A stretch of 64,000 nucleotides of DNA. Origin: Prorocentrum cordatum (Eukaryota > Sar > Dinophyceae > Prorocentrales > Prorocentraceae). Shown here in pieces: positions 1 to 9,540 of this stretch. The position numbers were made by a program, and so were the translations under genes. The notes under the pieces are model-generated. The model was not told where the DNA came from. It saw only the letters and a list, made by a program, of their open reading frames with translations, and searched no databases. The DNA is taken from positions 573,501 through 637,500 of the forward strand of contig CAUYUJ010006557.1 in assembly GCA_963575745.1 (NCBI GenBank), read 5' to 3'. The number at the start of each line of letters is the position of its first letter. Position 1 is the stretch's first letter.

Positions 1-2
1 GC

Positions 3-1829
3 AGCGCCCAGGTACCCTGTACCTCAGCCCTGCGAACCTCTCCTCGGGACTGCTGCCACACGTGCCTGCCCGCCGCGCCATCGTGCAGCAGGGCAGCCGT
101 GATTCAGTCGTCTGCCACGGAGACAGGCAGACGAAGGCGGGTGGACCCCGCGTGGCACAGACGACAGCGCCAGGCTCGCAGCAGAGCTAGAGTGCTAGTT
201 CAAGTTGCCGCAGCAGCAGAATTGTTACGACAACACCATTCGAGTCCAATTAGTGCTAGACAGGGATCACGACAATTTCAGGACAAAGGGGGAGGCACAA
301 AGTCGGTACCATGGCAGCGCAAGCAACAGAGTTTCAAGAAATTGTGGGAATGTCCAGCACGCGCATGTGCCAACCCCTGGGATTCGTACACATGTAAAAG
401 GTGTTTCCCATCCATGTCTCAGCAGTCGAGTGAGCGACCATGGCGCACGAGATCAGCATCGCGTGCCCCGAGAAGACGAGCCGCCTCAACTCAGCCGACA
501 CATGGTGATGCAGCAAAATCCACGGCAGGAGATCAGCCAGAGCCCCATGACGATCTCATACCTTTGTTACCAGCCACGCCTGAGATTGCCACCAGTCACA
601 AAAGATGGAGAGATCCGCCAGAGGATCCTAAATTGCTGGGAGAATATCGCAGAGCTATAACATCCACCATGGAATCGTTGGAGAGACAGATTCGATGTGC
701 AGATGCTCTCACATTAGATGCCCAGCAAATTTCGGCTCTGCAAGAAGAATATGCAGTTGTGTTGTATCAGTTCATGCACAGCCGTTCGCCACAGGCACGA
801 GTGACTAAACAAAGGTGATTCGTCAATCGATGCCGCAGACGCCTGACAGATGCCACTGCGAAGCTGAATCTTTTGTATGAACAGATCGACGCAGCAGAAG
901 TTCAATGTCAGCATTTGCAAGAAGAAGTTACACAGGCAGAGCAGTTGCTTGAGCACTTCGAGGAGCTCGAGGATTCGCTACCAGTCATGTCAGCACGAGC
1001 AGCTAATGACCAAGACAACGATGATGACATTCGCATGGCCGAGGAAGATGGTCCCGCAGGACATTTTCGACCAGGACATAGAGCTCCGACACCTCAGTCG
1101 CCAGGAAAGGCATCAGTTGCCTCAACTGCAGCGACCATTCCCTCGCGCACAGGCCAGCACGCATGGCCCATGGTGTCAGGGAAAGGAGCCAGCCAAGCAG
1201 ATGTAGCAGCCACCCCTCCGAGGGCCGCTGCGCAGCCTCATCAGCAGGTAGCACCACCTGGAGAGGCGCAGTCTGCGGCAGCGAATGACATCGCTATGCC
1301 CACACTGCTCGCAGCACTGCAACAGAGCAATGCGCAGCTGCTCGCCAACATGAGGAACTTCCAGACCGCCGTGAACACGCTGCAGACGGATATCAGCACG
1401 CTCAGGACGGAGAAAGAGGAGGACATGAACAAGGTGCGCCAGGCCGCAGTGGAGGCAGCCCAGGAGGTCATGGCAGCGCAGTCGAACGGCCCCAAGAAGT
1501 ACCAGCAGCCCGCCGACCCAGTGGCCCAGCAGGCAGGTCGTGCCCGCATGGCAGCGCTGCTGCGAGGCCGTGGCACAGCGAGATCAGCATCCCCGCGTCG
1601 ACATGAAGATAGTGGACAAGCAGGTGCCAAGACCATGCGCACAAGCACGGCGGGAGAAGGATCGATGGGAGCAGGAGCAGCCGACATCGCCCAGAGGCCG
1701 CTCAGGCGGAGGACGCAGCCAGGCAGCCTACGGGGGCTGAAGCCGCGCCTGCAGGCAAGGATGACAGCGACAGCGAGCTGTTGGCCGCTGTCGCTGCCAC
1801 GCCAGCCACCGCACCAGTTTTTTCGCTAG
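3..1829 (+). pseudogene. LINE A ORF1-like protein (zinc motif plus coiled coil), interrupted by in-frame TGA
   Basis: Two open stretches, 3-815 and 819-1829, share one frame and are separated only by a TGA at 816-818; the codons after it (FVNRCRRRLTDAT) read on smoothly. The frame is open to the window edge, so the true start lies upstream. A paired-cysteine motif, ECPARACANPWDSYTCKRC, lies near 348-404 and resembles zinc-binding motifs of dinoflagellate LINE ORF1 proteins. Residues encoded around 873-965 (LLYEQIDAAEVQC, QLLEHFEELED) and 1290-1480 are heptad-like and glutamine/alanine rich, suggesting coiled coils. The expected role is nucleic-acid binding and RNP assembly, as for LINE ORF1 or gag. 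The C-terminal part frays into another frame near 1,690, so its end is uncertain. Confidence 0.6.
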
Positions 1830-3844
1830 GGGTCGTGTCAGAAGCGTCTCGACCCATCTTGAATTCAAATATTCCAATCCAAGATCCTGATTTTCCAGCT
1901 AGCCCATTCCCCAGTGAAGAGGACAAGCCAACGGAAAATCGCTCGGAGCACCTCGGATACCAGATTCACAACTACCCAGTGGAATCAACGCCAGGTGCCC
2001 CCTATTCTCCCATGCCACCGCTCCACTCTACCAAGAAGTTGCTAGAGAAGAAATGGCCCATCCAGCTCTCCAATGATTTGCTGTCGTGGGCTCAGTTTTG
2101 GCATTCATCTACAGTCTCAGCCTTCGCCAGTCTTGTACCTTTCGACCCGAAGGCCCAGATCGACCATCTCAAGATATACACAGATGCGACGGCAGGAACC
2201 TTCAAACATCAGGGGCAGATGTGCTCACCAGCATGGGCTTTATGTGTTCTTGCTGTCACCACTCTCGGGGTCTCTTTCCTAGGATATCTAGCTGGTCCTT
2301 TGCAGGGATGGGATGCTTCTGATGCGAGAGCCCCGTTAAGAGCTGAGCTGGAAGCGGCCATTTGGGCCACAGCTTGGCTTTTGCAAGCACCAATGCGTTG
2401 CAGACAAGCTCCGGTGTGCTTTTACACGGACAATATGGACGTACTCCGTATATACCAAGGAGGATATGTGCATGGCGTGCTGCTACCTGCTAAGACACTA
2501 CTTGACAGTCTTACTCAGATCATACGTGCGTGTGTGATTGTGGTGGCGTACGAGCACGTGCATGGGCACACTGCATATCCGTGGAACGAGTGCGTGGACA
2601 CGCTTGCGCGCCTGTACGCCATGCGTGTATTGCCTGATTTCATCGAGCTTGCGTGGAGATCCCTCATACATCAGGACCCCCACCAGAAGGCCCTACCCTG
2701 GATTTGGATACTTTTCTCCGACTCCAGCACGCGACAGGCATACCCACCCAACCACGGTACGCCTCTCCCTACGCCTCAGGTCCCCACTACGGGTATTCGG
2801 GAAATCCTACCGATCCCTAAGAGACCCCCACGAGGCCGACATGTGTTTGCCATGGGCTGGATGGCCATGGCCAATCTGCTCTCGCTGGACCCCCGAGCCT
2901 ACAAGGGTTCCCGACAGGCACACGACAAGTTTCAAAGTTTCAACGCCACAGGCCGCATGATGCAGCTGGCGGGGCAGTTTGCGCAGCGGCCCTACTTCAT
3001 AGTAGGCACAGTTGAGACGCGTCTCAGACGGACAGGCACCTCCGAGCTTGGCCCGTACTTCCTGTTGCACGCCCAGGCTAACGACTCCGGAGGGGATGGA
3101 TGTACTGTATGGATCAACACACACTGGGAGTATCAGGAGGGATGCAACGCACAGCCTTCTCACTGCCAGGTGCTACATGCAGCGCCAGATATCATGATCG
3201 TGGCCGTAAGGGCCCCTTCGCTCTCACTTTGTGCATGTGTTGCCCCAGCACCGCATTCGCGCCGACCCCCAGCACATATACGACAGTGGTGGAAACAACT
3301 ACAGCAGCTTATTCCACGGCACAGAGGTACTGCAGAGCATGTTGTTACACTGATAGATGCCAATGCAGCAGTGGGATCACACACAGATGCACATGTGGGG
3401 CCCATCCATGCGGAGCCTGAAAATCTACCGGGGCACAGTTTCCGCATGTTCCTCCAGGGCACAGCCCAATGGGCCCCATCCACCTTTTACGAAGACCCCT
3501 CGGGATCTGCGGGTACCTGGACGGCCCCAGGAGCACGCGCCACACCTAAGAAGCGTGACTACATAGCGGTGTCTTCTGATATACGCGTGCCTGCGCAAGG
3601 AGTCGATCACGGCATCGACCTCACTGTCACGCAGCCAGACCAACGTGGTGGCAGCATGCTTACTTTTTCCCACCGTCCAGCTTCGTGCCAACAGCACCGA
3701 GGCCCTACAAGGTGCAGCACGATCCTGCCATGTACAAGGATCCAGTGTCCGCCAGGCTATTCCAACACTTGCTTACGCAGTTCCGACAGCCCGACTTTGC
3801 AGTACACAGTACAGATCATGTCAAGGCCTGTGAAGAATACGTGA
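1781..3844 (+). pseudogene. LINE A ORF2 N-terminal part: RNase H followed by AP-endonuclease-like (EEP) nuclease
   Basis: The frame begins with a TTG at 1781 but continues upstream without a stop to about 1,690. An RNase HI domain is clear: IYTDATAG (Asp about residue 135), RAELEAAIWA (Glu about 189-191), YTDNMDV (Asp 217) and HVHGHTAYPWNECVDTLA (Asp 273), so the whole catalytic set is present. From about residue 350 an exonuclease-endonuclease-phosphatase domain follows, with VETRL (metal-binding Glu, about 411), VTLIDANAAVG (about 525), KKRDYIAV (about 593) and GVDHGIDLTV (about 609). The nuclease should nick the target for priming and RNase H should remove the RNA strand. RNase H ahead of the nuclease and RT is unusual. 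The frame loses homology after about 3,650, where coding moves to another frame. Confidence 0.8.
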
Positions 3845-6043
3845 GGTATGCCATGGAGACAGCCTTTCCAGTACGTACGACGGCGACGGGACGGCAGCCT
3901 CGGCAATCTTGGATCAGCACCAGCACACTTGGCATGCAGGATGAGCGAAGAATATACTTACGCCTAGCTCGCAAGATCGGGCTGCAGGCTCACAGAGCCA
4001 TGGTGCATATCATCGTTTTCGCCTGGCAGCTGCATTTTGCAACAACAGAGGCAGAACAGGAGAGGCCACGTGGCCCTAGCAAGAGAGCACGCATGCCCTG
4101 CTTGCCTACTCTAGTAAGGCGCACGCGGAAGCTACAGCAACCTTGTCTCCTCCTTCCGCAAGCAACGGCATCGCTACTGTGCCGAGAAGCCGACATACGC
4201 AAGCAGCAAGGCAACGGGAGAGGCATAGGCAAGCCACGCTTACTTGCGCACTGGGGTCATCAAGGGGTCACGGCCATCATACTACCTCCCCCTTTCAAAC
4301 CACAGGAGTATCAAACGGGACATGGGATGGAGACGGGAATATGGAACTACATTACCTGCTGCTGGGACTATGCGCATAGAGTGCGTGCTTGTGTCCTAGC
4401 ACATCGTGAGCTGCTCCTTTTTCATACTACCCTATTGATCCGACATGCGACTATGCAAGATGCCATGCAGCACTACAACAACCTTGCGAAGGGAGTCTCG
4501 GATGCATGGGACCGCAGGCAGTATGATAAGGTGTTTGCCAAACGACGTACTATGGGAATAGGTTCGTCTAAGAATGTAAACACTAGAGCCCTACCCATCC
4601 TGGAGCTAGAGGATGGCAGCATGGCTGCCGCCCATGAGGAATCAGCAGATATATGGCTTCGCCACTTTGCGGCGGAAGAAGTTGGAGTGGTAGTGCCAGT
4701 TGCCGAAGCCAACGCATTTGCACGAAGTATTCCATCCCTTCCTCAGGATCTCACACATGACATCCCATATGAGGAAGTGCGTCTCCCTACCCTCTCCAAC
4801 TACCAGAGAGCTTGCCGCACTGCCAAGCCCTCAGCTGCCAGCTTAGATGGTATTCCAGGGGCCCTTCTCAGAAGTTTTGCCACGGCCCTGGGAGCCCTGT
4901 TCTATCCTGTGGCGGTCAACGCGTGTACCCGCATCGAGGAACCATTGCAATGGAAGGGGGGCAATTACTGGAACATCTGGAAAAAGAAAGCTACCCCGGC
5001 CATATGCAAGAATCATCGGTCTGTGATGATATCCTCCCAGCCTGGGAAAAATACCGGCAACTACTGCGGGCGCCGCTCGCAGAAGCCATCCCTGCAGATG
5101 CAGGGGATGCACAGTATGGAGGAATTGCGGGGAGAGGCGTTGACCTTGCAGCGCTGGCTATACGCTCCTTCCAGGAACTCGCACAGACGCTCAAGCTATC
5201 AGCGCTCTTTTTCATGCTTGACGCAGTTTCAGCTTTTTACCGTGCAGTGCGAGAGCTAGTCATGCAGTTGGGCACCTCAGATGCGGACCTACACAACATA
5301 CTACAAACAGCGGGGCTCCCACCTGGTGCCATTGAGGACCTCGAGGCTCTTATTGCTGCACATCACACACTACTGGAACAAGCGGGGATAGCACGACACA
5401 TACGCGCGCTCACAGCCTCTAGCTATTCAGGCAATTGGTTTTGGTATCCAGGAGCGTCAGCAGTTGCTTTCTCGCTTGAAGGAGCGGTACCAGGACAGCA
5501 GCTAGGCGACGTAATTTTCAACTACGTAATGGCAGCATGTGTGAAGGAAGCTCAGCAGGGACTGCAGGAGCTGGAGCTAGACCTACGCATACCGATTTCA
5601 GTACATGCTACCATGTCAGACATGATGCAGCAAGCTCCCGACACTATGCGAGGAGGGCTCGAGGTATGCTTTTTTTGATGATGGTGCGATTGTTGTCATA
5701 GGAGCAGCTCTGCACTTGCTCGAAGCAGCGCCCAAGGTAGCAGCAGTGGTCGCTGCCAGCTTTCTGAGAAGAGTCCTCAGGCTCAATTTCGCCGCAGGCA
5801 AGACGGAGGTGCTGTTTCAACTGAGAGGAGTTGGCGCCAAGCGTGCCAAACGGGAGTTATGGCTCGAACGGGAAGGCCGCTTCGAGATCCAATCAGAGCT
5901 TCTAGGACGCTTCACCCTGCTTGCGGTGAGGACATACCCGCACTTGGGCACGCAGCTGGACGAATTGGGATCCATCGGGCGCGAGTTGGCCCATCGGGAA
6001 GCATCTGTGCGGTCGTCTAGTACACTCCTGCGTAGACGGGTCT
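3685..6043 (+). pseudogene. LINE A reverse transcriptase, fingers and palm (three frames)
   Basis: RT motifs are collinear but spread over three frames. Frame of 3,685-5,048: a basic linker, then YWNIWKKKATP and NHRSVMIS (motif 1-like). After an A5 run at about 5,048 the frame becomes that of 4,812-5,678: QYGGIAGRGVDLAALAIRSF, motif A FFMLDAVSAFYR (catalytic Asp) and motif B LEGAVPGQQLGDVIFNYV. After about 5,660 a third frame carries motif C AFFDDGAIVVIG, with both catalytic aspartates, then LNFAAGKTEVLF (motif D/E) and YPHLGTQL. The active-site residues survive, but no single polypeptide spans them. Two of the frame changes sit at or beside homopolymer runs (A5, T7), so sequencing error is an alternative to real decay. 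Confidence 0.8.
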
Positions 6044-6697
6044 TTGGCTCCCCTTATTGGGCTCCCACCACAGGCCACACTGCATTTCGTGGACACGCTT
6101 ATTTTCGCGGGCCTCCTCTACAATGCAGGCACATGGCCCGAGCTCACGGAAGCTCAGCACGCGCACCTCCAGCACCTGATCATCAGCAAATATCGTCAGG
6201 TTCTGAGGGCCCCTCAGAAGGACCCCGACGCAGACCCCGACAGGCTCATACTGGCACGGGTACGACGGGCGGATTTGCGTGCGGTGCTTAGAGTACACAG
6301 GCTTCGCCTGCGGGGTCGCCTCTTACACCATGGCACACCTACGCTGCGCAGCCTACTCACGCATGTTTACCGCAAGGCGCACATACACAAAAATACATGG
6401 TTACACAGAGTACTACAGGACTTGCAGTGGGTGCGAACCACCAACTGTCGACTTCGTGATATGCCAGATCCAGCTGAGGACTTCCAGGCATGGGAAGTTC
6501 GAATATTGCAGTCTCTCCCAGCTTGGAAGAAAGTTCTGCACGTCACCCTCGCTGCGCACGCAGATGCAGCGGCGAGAGCAGCCCTGGCCGACAAGGCGCA
6601 ACAGGATTTCTTTCAGCTTGTGCACCCGGCAGGAGTACCGATACCGATCACGAACGTGAATCACCCTCTCCATCCCCCCCCCGCAGGTGCAAGTTGA
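6044..6697 (+). pseudogene. LINE A RT C-terminal (thumb/connection) region
   Basis: This is an open frame of 217 residues downstream of RT motif C. FVDTLIFAGLLYNAGTWP is the segment that normally follows the RT in dinoflagellate LINEs. It is followed by HLQHLIISKYRQVLR, RVHRLRLRGRLLHHGT and WLHRVLQDLQWVR. The section from about 6,260 to 6,650 aligns with LINE B at 17,044-17,460: HRLRLRGRLL against HRLRLFGRLL, FQLVHPAGVPIP against FQVLYDAGVPRP. No catalytic residues are expected; it probably contributes to template binding. The frame shifts at a C8 run near 6,677-6,684. Confidence 0.7.
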
Positions 6698-7133
6698 CCT
6701 TCGATGCATGTGGTGTGACTATGTGGGTATGACTGCAAAGAGCACACGACAGCACATCGTACGCGTCTATTACAGCCAGGTACACGTGGTATCCAGGTTC
6801 ATGGGGGAAGGGTCAGTATGCATGGCGTGCTCTATGGCTTTCTCCTCTCGGCGTCTTCTCAGGGATCACCTAGCCTTTGACGCCGCGTTGTGCCAGCTGG
6901 CCTACATTTTGCACGGAACCACAGTCCCTCCAGAGAGGGCAGAGGAGCTGCGACAAGCAGATCTCGACCTGCACGCGAAACAGCGCTGTGCAGGACTAGG
7001 CAGATGGAGAGCAGCATTCCCAGCACATATACAATATCCAGTGGAAGGGCTATACCCAGCAGCCATGTTTGCAGCAGCCTTTTCTCTGAGAGTGAGGCCA
7101 AGGAACTTCTTCGTAAACATGCATACGAAATAG
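6687..7133 (+). pseudogene. LINE A C2H2-like zinc-finger region between RT and methyltransferase-like domain
   Basis: The frame encodes LRCMWCDYVG with downstream His (RQHIVRVY), then a second Cys pair, SVCMACSMAF, with RDHLAFDAALC. These match the spacing of degenerate C2H2 or C2HC fingers. LINE B has the equivalents YQCLWCPTEF and TYCHMVFAKIRGLVEHL, and both copies share GLGRWR about 70 residues later. In other LINEs, fingers in this position bind target DNA or template. Homology leaves this frame near 7,070, where SSLFSESEAKELL continues in the next frame; the residues beyond that are out-of-frame noise. Confidence 0.6.
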
Positions 7134-8644
7134 GACCTACTGCACTATCAGCATACACAGCTCTCTTTACTGATCCCCCCAGCCAGCAGTGCAGGAAGGG
7201 CTTACATACAGTGACAGATACTAAGGACTTCAGTGGACCAGCCGCCGAGTGGATACCCATACGAGTGCACAGAAAGGAGATGTTTGTGCTCAACCTTTTC
7301 TCAGGCAGGCGACGCGAAGGCGACGCGCAGGCCTGGATTGAGCAGGGGCATGTTGCGACAGCCTACCATATTATCATGCTTTCAGTGGACATAGCCATTG
7401 ACACAGAATTGGGGGATCTCATGCGCACAGATACTATCACACAGTGGGGTGAACACATCTTGGCCAGACGGGTGTGGAACACAGGGGCGGGGCCCCCTTG
7501 TGAAACCTGGGGCGCGGCCAGATGGCTGGACGGGGGACCCCCCCCTTTACGTACACATGAGTGGTTCTGGGGCGTCCCTTGGGTTTCAGAACGACAGGCC
7601 CTCCAACTACATGCGGCCAACACGTTACTGCAGAACCTAGTGTTCCTCTTGGGCTGCCACATGGTGGCTGGGACCTCTGGGTGGATTGAACATCCCCTCC
7701 CGGCCCACTGGAGGCCAGAGGCCCCCAGCAGCTTCCACTGGGAGCCCCTCGAGGCCCTAGCCTCAGCCCCCATCACGATCACGGCCGACTTTGACCAATG
7801 CACGTTGCAGCCGACAGATCGAGACCCAGCGGAGTTTGGCAGAGCTCCCACGCGTCTCCTCGGACTGAGGATGCCATGCTTGCGACGACGCCTGTGCGAG
7901 AGCCCAGGCAATGGCTGGTGTCACCACGGGAGAGGAGTGCACAAAATACTGCAGGGGAAGGAACTTGTTGGAGGACGCACGGTCTTTAAGGCGCATGCTA
8001 AGAAAACATATCCCGAGAAGATGTGTGCACGTTTAGCAGCAGCCATTGCAGCCTCCATTCAGAGTATTTATGCAGATGCTGACAACGATGATCAGCAATT
8101 CGACGAGAGCGCGCTGTGCGCCGACCTTCGCAAGTTTTACCTGCCAGAGATAGGTGTGGACTTCGAGACTGCACCAGATTTTGCAGGAGGAATGACTAAG
8201 ATGCAGAGAGCCGACCCAGAGATGCACAGGTTCCAGGAAGATCCCAGTGAGACTCCCACGGGCCCCATATGTGCTCCGACTCCGGCTACCACCCCAGCTC
8301 CGACTCCTGCTCCTGACAGCCCCAGCATGAATATTCCCATGCATGAGCCAGGATCGGATGAGGAACTAGAGGCTGAGAATTTGCTGGGGCTCTGCCCCTC
8401 CCTTCCCGTCTCTCCCCCTCGGCCTCCTTTGCCTCCCTCGCCCCCGCGGCCGGCCCCCCTCACGGGAGAGCAGTTGGACCTCATCGCCGCCAAGCGCGCC
8501 GAGGCCCGCCGCCGCCGCGAGGCCAAGAGGGCCGAGGCGCACAGGCGGCGTGCGCCCTGGTCGGGCGCCATCTCGTTTGCCGGCTTCTTCGAGGCCGGGC
8601 CCTTTCCCAGCTGCCCTCCCCCTCCCACAGGTCTGGAGGGGTAG
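7070..8644 (+). pseudogene. LINE A C-terminal cytosine-methyltransferase-like domain plus Pro-rich/basic tail
   Basis: The frame is open from 6,890 to the TAG at 8,642; homology to LINE B begins near 7,070. Ordered motifs: FVLNLFSGRRREGD (7,284-7,325), LSVDIAID (about 7,381), NTGAGPPCETWGAARW (about 7,480-7,527), GGPPPLR, AGTSGWIEHPLP (about 7,670-7,700), ADFDQC (about 7,788), FGRAPTRLLGL (about 7,838-7,869) and CHHGRGVH (about 7,921). The order recalls C5-cytosine methyltransferase motifs I, II, IV (PPC with nucleophilic Cys), VI (ENV-like) and VIII (basic). A proline-rich linker and a basic tail (EARRRREAKRAEAHRRR, then APWSG) complete it. The PPC cysteine is intact. Activity and substrate are unknown; a non-enzymatic homologue is possible. 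The domain recurs in dinoflagellate proteins I recall as uncharacterised. Confidence 0.65.
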
Positions 8645-8691
8645 GAGGTAGCTCTGGCAAGCGTGAGCGCGGACCCAGGTCCCATGTCACC

Positions 8692-9025
8692 GTCCCACCA
8701 CCTCCACCTCTTCTTCGCCATCCTCCTTCCTCCTTCCTCCTTCCTGTCCCTCCTCCTCCTCCTCCTCCTCCTCCTCCCTCCTGCCTCTTCCCTCCTTTTT
8801 CTCCTCCTCCTCCTCCTCTTCCTCCTCCTCCTCCTCCTTCTCCTCCTCTTCATTTTCGCGATCCTACACTTCCTCATCCTGGTCTTCCTCCACGTTTTCC
8901 AATGGCATCCTCCTCCGGATTTTTCCTCCTGCGTCAGACGCAAATTCTCCTTCCTCTTCCCGCCCATCCTTCGTCTTCCTCCGTCCACCCTCTCCTTCGC
9001 TCCTCCTGCTCCTCGTCCTTCGCCC
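8692..9025. repeat. CT-rich (TCC)n microsatellite tract
   Basis: Near-continuous pyrimidine-rich DNA based on TCC, directly 3' of the LINE A coding end. Long open frames across it encode only Leu/Ser/Pro or Glu/Arg/Gly runs and are not genes. Confidence 0.85.
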
Positions 9026-9540
9026 CTTCTCTTCTCCCTCCCTCCACAAAATTGCTTCAGATATGAAGTCCCCAGGGTTAAAATTAAAAAAACTCATCTT
9101 CCTTTCCCCTCGCTTTGCGCGCAAGACACCTCCACGATCGTTGCGCTGCTCCGTGAAGCCCGCCTGCTGCAGTTCCTTCACCTGGCGGCGCTGGACCAAG
9201 GTGCGCCAGCGAGGGATGCCCTCCCCCCTCTCTACTCTACCTACTCTGCCTGGCTGTTCACTCTTCCCTTCCCTGCCCCCCTCCCATCCCATTCCTCTGT
9301 GCCTTTGCACACTATGAATACTGCCTTCCCTCCTCCCTTCCTCCCTGAAATTGTAAAGGAGATCTCCCGCCCCCTCCAGAGAGAGACAGGAGAGAAAGAG
9401 CGCGTTTCACGGGCGCTTGCCTTGGGAACGTTCGGCGGCGCGTCTCGAGCCGGGGGGGGCGCCCCCCCCCCCCAACACTCGGCGCCGTCGATCAGCACCA
9501 GGGGGACTCCCCTCCCCCTAATCCCCAGCCCCTTTCGAAC
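9026..9540. other. Intergenic DNA, no recognisable gene
   Basis: Mixed sequence with short pyrimidine tracts; the open frames show no domain, repeat or family signature. Nothing further can be supported. Confidence 0.5.

Larger units (their letters stand above)
1..8644 (+). mobile_element. Non-LTR retrotransposon, LINE copy A (decayed, 5' end outside window)
   Basis: One retroelement fills this interval. In order it encodes an ORF1-like zinc/coiled-coil protein, RNase H, an AP-endonuclease-like nuclease, reverse transcriptase, two C2H2-like fingers and a methyltransferase-like domain. The modules are collinear but occupy different frames, with breaks near 3,660, 5,048, 5,660, 6,040, 6,685 and 7,070. 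The last 1.6 kb is homologous at protein level to the element at 17,044-19,445, so the family is multicopy. The 3' coding end abuts a CT-rich microsatellite. No poly(A) tail or target-site duplication was found. The left boundary is not in the window because the first frame is open to the edge. Confidence 0.85.

Noticed and set aside
7070-8644. Naming the LINE domain a DNMT3
   Set aside because: Motif order resembles C5 methyltransferases, but DNMT3-type motifs are not matched closely; only a methyltransferase-like call is supportable.
8137-8988. Minus-strand Arg/Glu-rich frame antisense to the LINE A tail
   Set aside because: Overlaps the better-supported methyltransferase-like frame and the CT-rich tract; no own signature.
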